Shown here: positions 28,506 through 37,761 of the stretch, piece by piece | Layout: each line of letters opens with the position of its first letter | Position numbering within the stretch: position 1 is the stretch's first letter | Assembly (NCBI RefSeq): GCF_000797465.1 | Contig: NZ_JSWG01000008.1 | Span: 1-64,000 of the forward strand | DNA: 64,000 nucleotides | From: Psychroserpens jangbogonensis | Lineage (GTDB): Bacteria; Bacteroidota; Bacteroidia; Flavobacteriales; Flavobacteriaceae | Direction of reading: 5' to 3' | Notes under the pieces: model-generated | Told to the model about the DNA's origin: nothing | Databases searched by the model: none | Seen by the model: the letters and a program-made list of their open reading frames with translations, nothing else | Made by a program: the position numbers and the translations under genes

Positions 28506-29777
28506 TTATTTGTTTAAAAGTGAATTTCCAATCGCACATTTCAAACATTGATGCTTATTACAATATTCCGTTTTTAATTGAACTAATGCCTGAGACTCTA
28601 AAGCTGATTTTGGTACTTTCCTTAAACTATTAAAACCTTCTATAATTGAGTTTTTCTCAGAATCTATTGCTCTAATAATTTCCATAAGTTGTTCATTGAT
28701 AGCTTCTCCTTTATGTTTTGCATAACTAAATTTAATTGGGATTAACGTATTAATCAACAACAGGTCTACAAATGCCTTGGTTACTGTTTTCTTACTTGAT
28801 TTGGATATCTTTTGGAACGTATAATGTGTTTTCCAATACTGAGATGTTGACACTTCAAAAAGCGTGTAGAAATCTTCTAATGTCTCACAAACTAACAGCT
28901 TAGAAAACAAGTTGTGTTGTTTATGATACAAACATGCTAATTGAGATAAACGAATCGTTGGGAAATTTGGTGGACGAAGCCTAAAAAACTGCAAGGGCAA
29001 TACAAACGAATTTGACAACTGAAATTTTTGCTTTAAAAAGCTATACTCATCCTTCAAGTCTTGATAATATGTTTCTTCTATTTCTTTCTCTAGCAATCCT
29101 GCTTGTCCAAATAATAATGCTTCTATTGACAGCAGATTTGACTGTGATTTTCTTACAACAGAAAACTCTATGGACTGGGCTAAACTAAAAAAGGAATCGC
29201 CATTAACTTTAAGTCCGAAATTTTTTGTCAGCATTTTAAAAAGTACAGCTTCCCAATTGTTTTTAGAAGCGTCTAGTAAATCTTCAATGGTTTTTGACTT
29301 TCGTTCTAAACGCTCGAAGTACAAACGTTCTAGCCAATGATTTAAGATAAAATCTTCTGTTTGGGCAAAATCGGCTTCACAGTTAATCCATTTCGATTTG
29401 TTGGAAAAGAGTTTTTGATAATTCTCTAAGACATCTGCATTGATGTATTGTTTTAATTCTAATGTTGGAATGGTGGAATTATCTTTTCTGAAGATATCTG
29501 TATCATGTTCATATACCACATGTAAAATAACATTATCATAAGCTTTATCTTCTTCATGGTTGTGTGCAAACCAATCACTAGATTTTATATGAATCTCTAC
29601 GTTTCCTGCCCAAAGCTGTTGTTCTATTTTAAGTTGAGCATTGAAAAAATCAGGACCAGAATTATGATTATGTTTCCCAACAGAAACTAAAACTATAGAT
29701 TCGTGCTGAGTTGTTTTGATATTGAGTATATCAAATTTTTTGTGTTTCCATACATAATGTAGAAAATTTTCTCTCAT
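28506..29777 (-). CDS. DUF2851 family protein
   Basis: The 423-residue product starts MRENFLHYVWKHKKFD and contains GKHNHNSGPDFFNAQLKI and WAGNVEIHIKSSDWFAHNH, hallmarks of DUF2851, a Bacteroidota family with a restriction-endonuclease-like layout (my recollection). A C-terminal CNKHQCLKCAIG cysteine cluster may bind metal. The function is unknown. It is the first gene of the minus-strand run to 23454. Confidence 0.88.
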   Translation of the reverse strand: MRENFLHYVWKHKKFDILNIKTTQHESIVLVSVGKHNHNSGPDFFNAQLKIEQQLWAGNVEIHIKSSDWFAHNHEEDKAYDNVILHVVYEHDTDIFRKDNSTIPTLELKQYINADVLENYQKLFSNKSKWINCEADFAQTEDFILNHWLERLYFERLERKSKTIEDLLDASKNNWEAVLFKMLTKNFGLKVNGDSFFSLAQSIEFSVVRKSQSNLLSIEALLFGQAGLLEKEIEETYYQDLKDEYSFLKQKFQLSNSFVLPLQFFRLRPPNFPTIRLSQLACLYHKQHNLFSKLLVCETLEDFYTLFEVSTSQYWKTHYTFQKISKSSKKTVTKAFVDLLLINTLIPIKFSYAKHKGEAINEQLMEIIRAIDSEKNSIIEGFNSLRKVPKSALESQALVQLKTEYCNKHQCLKCAIGNSLLNK

Positions 29778-29871
29778 TCTATAAAAGTAATAAAATAGAC
29801 GAAAGTAACAAGGTTTAACGAAAATTTTAGACTACAACTGGGTTAAGCTTTGTGTTTTGAAAGAAAAAAGC

Positions 29872-30399
29872 ATGAATCTTAAATTAATTATAATTACTCT
29901 TTTAACCCTAGGAAATATGACACTTTATAATTTCACCCCTGAAAGCAACACAAACGATTGGTATATTTTAAATGATGTCGTTGTGGGTGGACGCTCTAAC
30001 GGAAAATTCAAAATTGACAATGAAGGTCATGGAATGTTTTACGGAAATGTCTCTTTAGCGAATAATGGCGGATTTTCATCAGTACGATATCAATTTAAAA
30101 CCAAAGACGTTAGTGGTCACTCGAAAATTAAATTACGAATTAAAGGCGATGGTAAAACCTATCAGTTTAGAATAAAAACAAATTCTAGAGATTATGCTTC
30201 ATATATTTATGAATTTGAAACAACCAAAGACTGGATTACTATTGAAATACCTTTTTCAAAACTTTACCCTAGTTTTAGAGGAAAACGATTAAATCAGCCA
30301 AATTTTGAAGGTAAATTCTTATCTGAAATCGCTTTTTTAATAGGAAATAAAACTCCACAAGAATTTCAGTTATTGATAGATAGCATTGAGTTAAAATAA
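29872..30399 (+). CDS. CIA30-family (NADH:ubiquinone oxidoreductase intermediate-associated protein 30-like) protein
   Basis: About 175 residues. A hydrophobic start (MNLKLIIITLLTLGNMTLYNF) is followed by the CIA30/CBM11-like jelly-roll (WYILNDVVVGGRSNGKF, FSSVRYQFKTKDVSGHSKIKLRIKGDGKTYQFRI). An upstream ATG at 29857 (MKEKS) is possible. Bacterial members are single-domain sandwiches of unknown role; complex I assembly is not implied. It is monocistronic, divergent from DUF2851, and ends at a shared terminator. Confidence 0.82.
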   Translation: MNLKLIIITLLTLGNMTLYNFTPESNTNDWYILNDVVVGGRSNGKFKIDNEGHGMFYGNVSLANNGGFSSVRYQFKTKDVSGHSKIKLRIKGDGKTYQFRIKTNSRDYASYIYEFETTKDWITIEIPFSKLYPSFRGKRLNQPNFEGKFLSEIAFLIGNKTPQEFQLLIDSIELK

Positions 30400-30428
30400 T
30401 AAAGCCTAAACATAGGTTTAAGCTTTAT
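30399..30428. terminator. Bidirectional terminator between CIA30 and PLP enzyme genes
   Basis: Stem AAAGCCTAAAC / GTTTAAGCTTT with a 4-nt loop and one mismatch, with A/T tracts on both sides, lies between convergent genes. Confidence 0.75.
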
Positions 30429-30450
30429 TTTAAAATTATAAAAGTAATTA

Positions 30451-31431
30451 TTAGTCAATATAACCCATTTTTTTCATCCACTCATCGTTGAACATTTTTC
30501 CAACATAACGACTTCCGTGGTCATGAAACAAAACGACAACAACATCGTCCTTTTTAAAATGCTCTTTTAATTGCAACACACCTTTTATTGCAGATCCAGC
30601 AGAATTCCCTAAAAACATACCTTCTTCCTTCGCTAATCTTTGAGTATACACACAAGCATCTTTATCGGTTACTTTCGTAAATCCATCAATTATAGAAAAA
30701 TCAACATTTTTTGGAAGAATATCTTCACCAATCCCTTCAGTGACATAAGGATAGATTTCCTTTTCATCAAAGACACCGGTTTCATGATATTTTTTGAATA
30801 CACTTCCGTAGGTATCAACTCCCCAAATTTTCACATTTGGATTCTGTTCTTTTAAATATTTTCCAACACCAGAAATAGTTCCTCCAGTACCAACACCAAC
30901 TACAAAGTGTGTTATTTTACCATCGGTTTGTTTCCAAATTTCAGGACCAGTACTTTCATAATGTGCTTTTGCATTACTCGGATTATCATATTGATTTACG
31001 TACCAAGAATTTGGAGTTTCTTCACCTAAACGTTTAGAAACCGAATAGTAACTACGCGGATCATCAGGCTCAACAGCTGTAGGGCATACAATTACTTCAG
31101 CTCCAACTGCTCGCATAATATCTACTTTTTCTTTACTTTGCTTATCTGCCATAACAAAAATACATTTGTATCCTTTTACAATAGCAGCAAGTGCCAATCC
31201 CATTCCTGTATTACCAGAAGTTCCTTCTATGATAGTTCCGCCTGGTTTTAGACGACCATCAGCTTCAGCATCTTCAATCATTGTTAAGGCCATACGATCT
31301 TTAACCGAGTTCCCTGGATTAAAAGTTTCGTACTTTGATAAGACCAAACATGGTAATTCGGCTGTAAGCTTATTTAATTTTACTAATGGTGTATTACCAA
31401 TGGTACCTAATATATTTTCTGCGTAATCCAT
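30451..31431 (-). CDS. PLP-dependent cysteine synthase / cystathionine beta-synthase-like enzyme
   Basis: 326 residues from ATG 31431 (MDYAENILGTIGNTPLVKLN); the upstream ATG at 31452 adds seven residues without family similarity. Fold type II PLP enzyme with lysine K44 in NPGNSVKDR, phosphate-contact TSGNTG and glycine loop GVGTGGTISG. The C-terminal CBS pair is absent. It carries out O-acetylserine or serine/cysteine beta-replacement; CysK versus CBS-type cannot be settled, though the C-terminal VVVLFHDHGSRYVGKMFNDEWM is CBS-like. Confidence 0.9.
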   Translation of the reverse strand: MDYAENILGTIGNTPLVKLNKLTAELPCLVLSKYETFNPGNSVKDRMALTMIEDAEADGRLKPGGTIIEGTSGNTGMGLALAAIVKGYKCIFVMADKQSKEKVDIMRAVGAEVIVCPTAVEPDDPRSYYSVSKRLGEETPNSWYVNQYDNPSNAKAHYESTGPEIWKQTDGKITHFVVGVGTGGTISGVGKYLKEQNPNVKIWGVDTYGSVFKKYHETGVFDEKEIYPYVTEGIGEDILPKNVDFSIIDGFTKVTDKDACVYTQRLAKEEGMFLGNSAGSAIKGVLQLKEHFKKDDVVVVLFHDHGSRYVGKMFNDEWMKKMGYID

Positions 31432-31498
31432 AGTTATTGTTTTGCGATGCAAAAATAGATATTTAAACTGGAAACAAAATTGTTTTTTTAATTAAGAA

Positions 31499-32737
31499 TT
31501 ATTCAAATCGAATTGCCTTAATTGGAGAGATTTTTGTGATGATAATTGAAGGAATCATAAGCATTAAGAAACACGCTATAAACGTTCCTATATTTAATAG
31601 AATAATATAGTCGAAACCAATATGTACTGGAATAATAGACACATAATATTGTTCTGGGTCTGGAAATTTAAGTAAACTAAATTGTTTCTGAATAAACAAT
31701 AATCCTAAACCAATAATGTTTCCCCAAAATAAACCTAAGCAAATTAAATAGGTTGCATTGTAGAGAAAGATCTTTCTAATACTCCAATTTGAACTTCCTA
31801 AAGCTTTTAGAACACCAATCATTTGAGTACGTTCTAAAATTAAAACCAATAGTGCTGTAATCATATTAATTCCAGCAACGATTATCATAATAGCAATAAT
31901 ACCATACGTATTATTATCGAAAATTTTAATCCATTCAAACGTGGTATAATATCTCTCTTCAATGGTTTGCGTATTTAAGTTTGATGGTGTGGCTGCTCTA
32001 ATTTTAGCATCCATATCTTTCAGCTTACTATAATCATTAATAAACACTTCAAAATTGCCTATTTGATTTTTCTCCCACTTATTTAAACGTTGCACATGTC
32101 TTATATCACCAAGCATAAAAGTTTTATCGATATCTTGAAAACCAGAATTAAAAACACCAACGATATTAAATTGTCTAATAAATGGAATTTCATCTATGTT
32201 TTCCTTTCCAAAAACCATTTGAAACGAATCTCCTACTTTAAAGTTAAGTCGATTAGATAGGTAACTCGAAATAAGTACTTCGTTATGCAATTCATTTGAA
32301 TAGTCAGGCAAATTACCTTCAACTAAAAAATCTTCGAGATATGACCAATCATAATCTTGACCGACACCTTTTAGAACAGTTCCTTCAAAATCAGTTTCTG
32401 TTCTTATCACACCAAATTTAGTAGCAACTGCTTGGATATGTTTAACTCCTTCAATCGTATTGAAATTAGGATAAAAATTCTGTGTAGTCGAAACTGGAAA
32501 TTCAGATTCGTTTGAAATATTGCTGTCGTAATTATTGATTGTTAAATGACCATTAAACGCAATCACCTTTTCACGCACCTTTTTTTGGAGTCCAATGCCA
32601 GTAGCTATAGCAATCAGCATAACAATTATACCAACAGCTATTGCTGTGATTCCAATTTTTATTATTGGAGCCGAAACACTACTTTTATACGATTTACTAC
32701 CAATAATTCGTTTAGCTATAAAAAACTCGTAATTCAA
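31499..32737 (-). CDS. ABC transporter permease, LolC/LolE-like (FtsX domain)
   Basis: 412 residues: an N-terminal TM (about 25-48), a MacB-type periplasmic core domain (about 50-265) and three C-terminal FtsX-domain helices ending in PIKAIRFE. This is the layout of lipoprotein-releasing permeases. A cognate ATPase is not next to it. The start is only 9 bp from that of the divergent NamZ-like gene, so promoters must overlap the coding regions. Confidence 0.88.
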   Translation of the reverse strand: MNYEFFIAKRIIGSKSYKSSVSAPIIKIGITAIAVGIIVMLIAIATGIGLQKKVREKVIAFNGHLTINNYDSNISNESEFPVSTTQNFYPNFNTIEGVKHIQAVATKFGVIRTETDFEGTVLKGVGQDYDWSYLEDFLVEGNLPDYSNELHNEVLISSYLSNRLNFKVGDSFQMVFGKENIDEIPFIRQFNIVGVFNSGFQDIDKTFMLGDIRHVQRLNKWEKNQIGNFEVFINDYSKLKDMDAKIRAATPSNLNTQTIEERYYTTFEWIKIFDNNTYGIIAIMIIVAGINMITALLVLILERTQMIGVLKALGSSNWSIRKIFLYNATYLICLGLFWGNIIGLGLLFIQKQFSLLKFPDPEQYYVSIIPVHIGFDYIILLNIGTFIACFLMLMIPSIIITKISPIKAIRFE

Positions 32738-32746
32738 AATTTAAAT

Positions 32747-34003
32747 ATGCGTTTTAAGATGTTCAAAAATAGGGTTTTCCCAATTATTATTGTGCTTGTT
32801 TTGGTTCTGATTTCCTGCGGAAATAAAACCAATGATATTTCAAAGACAACTGAAACTGAAAAAAGTGAGCTAACGACTATAGACTCAAAAACAGAAACTA
32901 TTTTAGTAGGTGCAAATAATACGAGCCAATACTTATCATTATTAAAAGGAAAACGTGTTGGTATTGTTGCAAATCAAACAAGTGTGATTTTTAAGTCTGA
33001 CAATAATCAATATACACATGTAGTAGATTCTTTATTGGCTTTAAACATAGATGTCAAACAAGTATTTGCTCCAGAACATGGCTTTCGAGGTAACGCTGAT
33101 GCTGGTGAAGTTGTAAAAGATGGGATTGACACAAAAACTAAGTTACCTATTGTCTCTCTCTACGGAAAAAACAAAAAACCAACAAAAGCGCAATTAGCAG
33201 ATTTAGATATTATTGTATTCGATATTCAAGATGTAGGTGCTCGATTTTACACTTATATTTCTTCTTTGCATTATGTCATGGAAGCATGTGCTGAAGCCAA
33301 AATTCCTATTCTTATTTTAGACAGACCTAATCCTAATGGGCATTATATTGATGGACCAATTTTAGAGATGACACATAAAAGTTTTGTTGGCATGCATCCA
33401 ATTCCTGTTGTACATGGAATGACTATTGGAGAATATGCACAAATGATTAATGGAGAATATTGGTTAGCAAACGGAATTAAATGTGAACTAACAGTTATTC
33501 CTATTAAGAATTACACTCATAAAAAACCATATAGTTTACCAATAAAACCTTCACCTAATTTACCTAACGATGTTGCTATAAATTTATATCCTAGTTTATG
33601 TTTCTTTGAAGGCACAAATGTAAGTGCAGGTCGTGGTACTTCTGGTCAATTTCAAGTATATGGAAGTCCGTTTTTAGATAAAGATGATTACACTTTTAAA
33701 TTCGTTCCACAACCAAATGTAGGTGCTAAATACCCAAAACACAAAGGTGAGATTTGCTATGGTGAAGATCTTAGAGATCTTAAAACATCAAGCATGCTTA
33801 ATCTAGATTACCTAATCAGAGCTTATAACAATTCTGTTGGTAAGCAAAAGTTCTTTAATGACTTCTTTACCAAGTTGGCTGGAACAAAACAATTACAACA
33901 ACAAATTGAAAATGGTATATCTGAAAATGACATTAAAGCCTCTTGGGAGAAAGGACATGCAGAATTTAAAACAATGCGAAGTAAATATTTGATTTACGAC
34001 TGA
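32747..34003 (+). CDS. DUF1343 / NamZ-type exo-beta-N-acetylmuramidase lipoprotein
   Basis: About 418 residues. A lipoprotein signal (MFKNRVFPIIIVLVLVLISCGNK) is followed by the NamZ fold: KGKRVGIVANQTS, FAPEHGFRG, FDIQDVGARFYTYI, LDRPNPNG and FEGTNVSAGRGT. NamZ enzymes remove terminal MurNAc from peptidoglycan fragments. Starts at 32747 (MRFKMFKN) and 32759 (MFKN) are both possible. The frame is open back to 32546, but that part is antisense to the permease gene. Confidence 0.9.
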   Translation: MRFKMFKNRVFPIIIVLVLVLISCGNKTNDISKTTETEKSELTTIDSKTETILVGANNTSQYLSLLKGKRVGIVANQTSVIFKSDNNQYTHVVDSLLALNIDVKQVFAPEHGFRGNADAGEVVKDGIDTKTKLPIVSLYGKNKKPTKAQLADLDIIVFDIQDVGARFYTYISSLHYVMEACAEAKIPILILDRPNPNGHYIDGPILEMTHKSFVGMHPIPVVHGMTIGEYAQMINGEYWLANGIKCELTVIPIKNYTHKKPYSLPIKPSPNLPNDVAINLYPSLCFFEGTNVSAGRGTSGQFQVYGSPFLDKDDYTFKFVPQPNVGAKYPKHKGEICYGEDLRDLKTSSMLNLDYLIRAYNNSVGKQKFFNDFFTKLAGTKQLQQQIENGISENDIKASWEKGHAEFKTMRSKYLIYD

Positions 34004-34011
34004 ATATAAAT

Positions 34012-34413
34012 CTACTCTTTTTTAGAAACCAACTTATCCTCATCTAAAGCCAATAAAATAGAATTATCCCTAAGTATTTTAACTACAAATACAATTCGCA
34101 TGGGAGATTGGACGGCGACAAACACGTGCCTCCCGATACTTAATGATTTTAGTGGAATTTTGATTGATTTTTCTCTTACAGCAAGATCAATTTCTCGTTC
34201 ATAATTCATATTGACCGCATATACTTTTTTGATTAAAGTATTGCTTTCAAGCAAGAGCGTATCTTTAGTTGCATTTAATTTATGGGACAAACCTTTAGCT
34301 CGAATATTGATATTTTTTTCGAGAATGGCAAAATCATTTTGAGCCTGAAGATTGTTAAACGGTGAAGTTATTAAAACAAAAAAGACTATAACACAAACTG
34401 TTTTCATGTACAA
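34012..34413 (-). CDS. Small secreted protein, paralog of the next gene
   Basis: 133 residues with a signal peptide (MKTVCVIVFFVLITSPFNNLQAQ, probable start at the internal Met, 34407). The mature part aligns with residues 42-125 of the upstream neighbour: INIRAKGLSHKLNATKDTLLLES against VNPLAINLNHELSTTQDSLLLEN, then IKIPLKSLSIGRHVFV against TKIPLDELPLGKYTVM. No known domain is recognised. It is probably periplasmic or surface exposed. Confidence 0.75.
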   Translation of the reverse strand: MYMKTVCVIVFFVLITSPFNNLQAQNDFAILEKNINIRAKGLSHKLNATKDTLLLESNTLIKKVYAVNMNYEREIDLAVREKSIKIPLKSLSIGRHVFVAVQSPMRIVFVVKILRDNSILLALDEDKLVSKKE

Positions 34414-34419
34414 ACGTGG

Positions 34420-34435
34420 TTAACGTCAACGTTAA
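34420..34435. promoter_or_regulatory. Palindrome TTAACGT-CA-ACGTTAA (putative operator)
   Basis: A 7-bp perfect dyad lies 7 bp upstream of the 34413 start, with a further AACGT just beside it (34413-34417). It may bind a regulator of the small secreted-protein gene. Confidence 0.45.
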
Positions 34436-34563
34436 TGAACTAATAGCTTAATTATAATCCCGAACATCTAAACTAAAACTCTTTTAGTGTTTACACACAA
34501 AAAAACCTATGAACGGTAAATAAAACCGAAGTATGGATATTTTCTTACAAATTCAGGCTATAA

Positions 34564-35205
34564 TTAGTCGTCGTAAGGCTTTCCATTAGGTCTTAGATTA
34601 TTTCGTCTGTAATCTGCTCGCGACTGCATATTGTCTCTGTTTGCATCCGAAATATTATAGCTTTTTCTAAAATGGTCTATTCCACTTTCATAATCTAAAT
34701 CAGTTCCGTTAGATGCAACACTTAAATTAGCGGTATCATAATCTAACTCTACAACATCAAAATCATCTGATAAAATTTCAGAGTCATTGAGAGCAACATC
34801 AGCTTCTAAACCTTTTAATGGACCGAAAGGTAATAATCTTTCAATTTGAAACACAATAATTTTATCTGCCTGATAAAACATAACTGTATATTTTCCTAAT
34901 GGTAATTCGTCTAAAGGAATTTTTGTACTCATAACCGCTGGCTTAAAGTTAAGTACTTTTTCAGCTTGATTACTTATAAAACTAACCCTTTTAAACAGGA
35001 ATTTGTTTTCTAAAAGCAACGAATCTTGAGTAGTTGACAACTCATGATTTAAGTTGATAGCTAATGGATTCACATTCTTTCTAATTGTAGTATAGGTCTC
35101 TTGTGCAGAGAGGCTACTACTAAAAAATAGTGCAAATAATACGAGGCCAATGAGGCCGTTAATTGGCATACCAATTGTAGTAATCTTGTTCATGATTTGG
35201 GTCAT
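34564..35205 (-). CDS. Secreted protein with acidic C-terminal tail, paralog of the preceding gene
   Basis: 213 residues: signal peptide (to about SLSAQ), a domain shared with the 34012-34413 product (about 42-125), then an acidic and asparagine/arginine-rich tail (DFDVVELDYDTANL ... RADYRRNNLRPNGKPYDD). The start could be the internal MNKITTIG. No family is recognised. A putative -7 element lies 78 bp upstream. Confidence 0.75.
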   Translation of the reverse strand: MTQIMNKITTIGMPINGLIGLVLFALFFSSSLSAQETYTTIRKNVNPLAINLNHELSTTQDSLLLENKFLFKRVSFISNQAEKVLNFKPAVMSTKIPLDELPLGKYTVMFYQADKIIVFQIERLLPFGPLKGLEADVALNDSEILSDDFDVVELDYDTANLSVASNGTDLDYESGIDHFRKSYNISDANRDNMQSRADYRRNNLRPNGKPYDD

Positions 35206-35467
35206 TTAAAGGTTAACTAAAAATAAATCCAATCTCTCAGTGAAGGACTTTACATCATCGAGGGATTGTTTGTAATTATATTCAAATGTATGAGTAGAAA
35301 AACATCAATAACAAGAATTTGGTTGAATACCAAAAAAGATTCGATGAATGAAAAAAAAAGATAAAAAAAAGGGATGAACTACATGATTTTAAGAAATTAA
35401 AGGGCACCAATGATGACCGTAAATCCTTAAAAATGAGCACTTAATCGAATTACAAATAGATTATATT
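35206..35467. other. Intergenic region with one putative promoter
   Basis: This A-rich spacer holds a minus-strand -7 element TACATTTG at 35283-35290 for the 35205 gene. Nothing else coding or strongly structured is visible. Confidence 0.45.
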
Positions 35468-36307
35468 CTATTCAGAAGAATTAATAGTAGTTGGTTTTCT
35501 GTACTTATGAAAAGGTTGTTTTAGGAGTTTTCCAATTTTTCCATTAGCTTCTTCATCAGGAAATGTATCAACACCGTAAACTATTAATTTAGGGTCCAGT
35601 TTCATAAAAGTTCCGAAGAGTCTATCCCAAATAGAAAAGATATTCCCATAATTACTATCTGTATATGGTAATTTATAATGGTGATGTACTTTATGCATAT
35701 TTGGAGATACGATAATATAGCTCAATATATCATCTACTTTTTTTGGCAATTTAATATTAGCATGACTAAACTGGGTTGCTACTAAAGATAAAGACTGGTA
35801 CAAAAACACAATAGCAATAGGTGTACCAACAATAAAGACGCCTGCAAGTGTAAAAGCAAATCTAATAACACTTTCAAGCGGATGATGTCTATTTGCTGTT
35901 GTTGTATCGACATTGTGATCGGTATGATGTACCAAATGCACCATCCAAAGCGGTTTTACCTTGTGTTCTACAAAATGAGCAAGGTATGCTCCAATAAAAT
36001 CTAAAAGCAAAACACCGAGCAAAACATAAGCCCATAAAGGCAGGTTAGGTATCCAATTAATAATTCCAAACTGATTTTCCTTAACCCATTCAGCACTTCC
36101 AATTAATATAAATGCTAAACCAAAATTGATAACTATAGTTGTAATGGTAAAAAAGATATTAGGTAATGCGTGTTTCCATTTCTTGTATTTAAAGTTCATT
36201 AATGGCAACGAACCTTCAAGTAACCAGAAAAATGTTAGTCCTCCAACTAGAATTATACTTCTATGAAGTGAAGGAATGGTTTCGAAATAATTAATGAGTG
36301 TATCCAA
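35468..36307 (-). CDS. Sterol desaturase / fatty acid hydroxylase family membrane protein
   Basis: 279 residues with about five hydrophobic helices and the di-iron histidine boxes HFVEH (111-115), HLVHH (124-128), HH at 141-142 and HKVHHH (205-210). The family hydroxylates or desaturates lipids with O2 in the inner membrane. Bacteroidota members may act on carotenoids, sphingolipids or ether lipids; the substrate is unknown. It overlaps no neighbour but lies 5 bp after the thioredoxin-like gene. Confidence 0.9.
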   Translation of the reverse strand: MDTLINYFETIPSLHRSIILVGGLTFFWLLEGSLPLMNFKYKKWKHALPNIFFTITTIVINFGLAFILIGSAEWVKENQFGIINWIPNLPLWAYVLLGVLLLDFIGAYLAHFVEHKVKPLWMVHLVHHTDHNVDTTTANRHHPLESVIRFAFTLAGVFIVGTPIAIVFLYQSLSLVATQFSHANIKLPKKVDDILSYIIVSPNMHKVHHHYKLPYTDSNYGNIFSIWDRLFGTFMKLDPKLIVYGVDTFPDEEANGKIGKLLKQPFHKYRKPTTINSSE

Positions 36308-36312
36308 ATTGA

Positions 36313-37200
36313 TTAGGAATTATTCTTGATAATTAAATTGGCTTTCTTCAAATTTACTAAAGAAACTTTACTTCTCCATACGCTTGCATTGTTTTCATCT
36401 TTTAGCATAACATAAGAAGTGAAATACAAAAAAGCAACAAGCGTTTGGTTTGAGTCATCAATCTTAGAAATATCAATTCTTTTTAATTGCCTGATAACTT
36501 TTTTGGCTTTGCCAAGAACCAAAGTTTGCTTTATTCTTTGAAGTTCGAGTTTTTGCCGCAACGGGTCTGTATCGTCATTTGAAATAAAACTTTCAGCTTC
36601 ATTTAAATAGTAATTTGATAATTTCACTATTTCTGGTCTAACATCATCATTAACAAGGACAGCAAAATCAATATGTTTTGAAGCCAAACGATATGCTGTA
36701 TTAAAATTTTGTTGATCTTTATAATTGGTTAATTCTGTTTTTAAAAAAGAAGTATTCAACGCATATTTGGTGATAAACTTTACAATATCCAAATAATCAT
36801 AATAGGTAACTGTAGTGTTGATAATGTTACCATTAATATCCATGATTTTTATAGAGTCATCGTTAAATTTATCTATATAAACTTGGTTTCGATTATCCTT
36901 TATGTCGTTATATAATTCTGCGTAATTATGCTCACTAATAATTACTGGTACAAAATGTTCCCAAACAGTTTCATTAATCCATTCATTACTAAATAAATCA
37001 TCTACAACTGCAACACCTTTCTCATTTCTTATGAGCACAGGATACTCTTGAAACGAAGTATCCTCCCATATTACAAAAAGTAATTTATCTTGAACAAAAG
37101 CCAGACTTTTAGCGACATCTAATGAAGTCATCCATTCCTGGGATTGGCAAACCGAAAACGATCCAAAAAAAAGTAAACAAATAAGCGTGATCTTTTTCAT
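36313..37200 (-). CDS. Secreted thioredoxin-like protein without a CxxC motif
   Basis: 295 residues with a signal peptide (MKKITLICLLFFGSFSVCQSQ). The N-terminal part (KLLFVIWEDTSFQEYPVLIRNE ... VYIDKFNDDSIKIMDINGNI) looks like a degenerate thioredoxin fold. The C-terminal helical half (about 150-290) resembles the helical tail of other Bacteroidota thioredoxin-like proteins. No catalytic cysteine pair is present, so redox activity is unlikely. It is cotranscribed with the hydroxylase. The function is unknown. Confidence 0.65.
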   Translation of the reverse strand: MKKITLICLLFFGSFSVCQSQEWMTSLDVAKSLAFVQDKLLFVIWEDTSFQEYPVLIRNEKGVAVVDDLFSNEWINETVWEHFVPVIISEHNYAELYNDIKDNRNQVYIDKFNDDSIKIMDINGNIINTTVTYYDYLDIVKFITKYALNTSFLKTELTNYKDQQNFNTAYRLASKHIDFAVLVNDDVRPEIVKLSNYYLNEAESFISNDDTDPLRQKLELQRIKQTLVLGKAKKVIRQLKRIDISKIDDSNQTLVAFLYFTSYVMLKDENNASVWRSKVSLVNLKKANLIIKNNS

Positions 37201-37211
37201 AAACGATACTA

Positions 37212-37706
37212 TTACATTTTAATTCGTTGTTTCATGTCCTCTACAATATTATATGCTGCTGGACAAATGGCCACATTTTTTAATGTAAGGTTTGATATCT
37301 GCTGAAACTTTTTTCGGTCTGTATGCGGAAATTCGCGACATGCCTTTGGTCTCACCTCATAAATTGAGCAATAATTATCTGAACCTAAAAAAGTACATGG
37401 AACAGATTGCAATACATAATCATTTTCTTCATCTAACCTTAAATAGGTTTCAATAAATTGCTTTTGCTTCATTTTAAAGTGTCTTGCAACTCGCTCAATA
37501 TCCTTAGTTGTAAATAATGGCCCAGTAGTTTTACAACAATTAGCGCATTCTAAACAGTCTGTACGTTCAAATTCAGCTTCATGAAGATCTTGCATGATAT
37601 AATCTAATTGCTTAGGTGGCTTTTTTTTAAGCTTTGCAAAGAAGGTTTTGTTTTCCTTATGTTTATCTTTGGCGAGCTTTGGAAGATTATTTATTAGGTC
37701 TTGCAT
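37212..37706 (-). CDS. YkgJ-family cysteine cluster protein
   Basis: 164 residues with the cluster CLECANCCKTTGP (about 56-68), then CTFLG and CSIYEVRPKACREFP, the Fe/Zn-chelating CxxCxxCC family. The role is uncertain. It is divergent from the methyltransferase gene by 55 bp and lies 11 bp before the thioredoxin-like gene. Confidence 0.87.
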   Translation of the reverse strand: MQDLINNLPKLAKDKHKENKTFFAKLKKKPPKQLDYIMQDLHEAEFERTDCLECANCCKTTGPLFTTKDIERVARHFKMKQKQFIETYLRLDEENDYVLQSVPCTFLGSDNYCSIYEVRPKACREFPHTDRKKFQQISNLTLKNVAICPAAYNIVEDMKQRIKM

Positions 37707-37761
37707 AAAACAAAAATACTACTTTAAGAGCTGTTTAAAAAAGCTCCAAGAAAATAAAACT

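Noticed and set aside
32546-32746. 67-residue N-terminal extension of the NamZ-like lipoprotein
   Set aside because: It is antisense to the permease gene and would bury the lipoprotein signal sequence, which begins naturally at 32747-32759.
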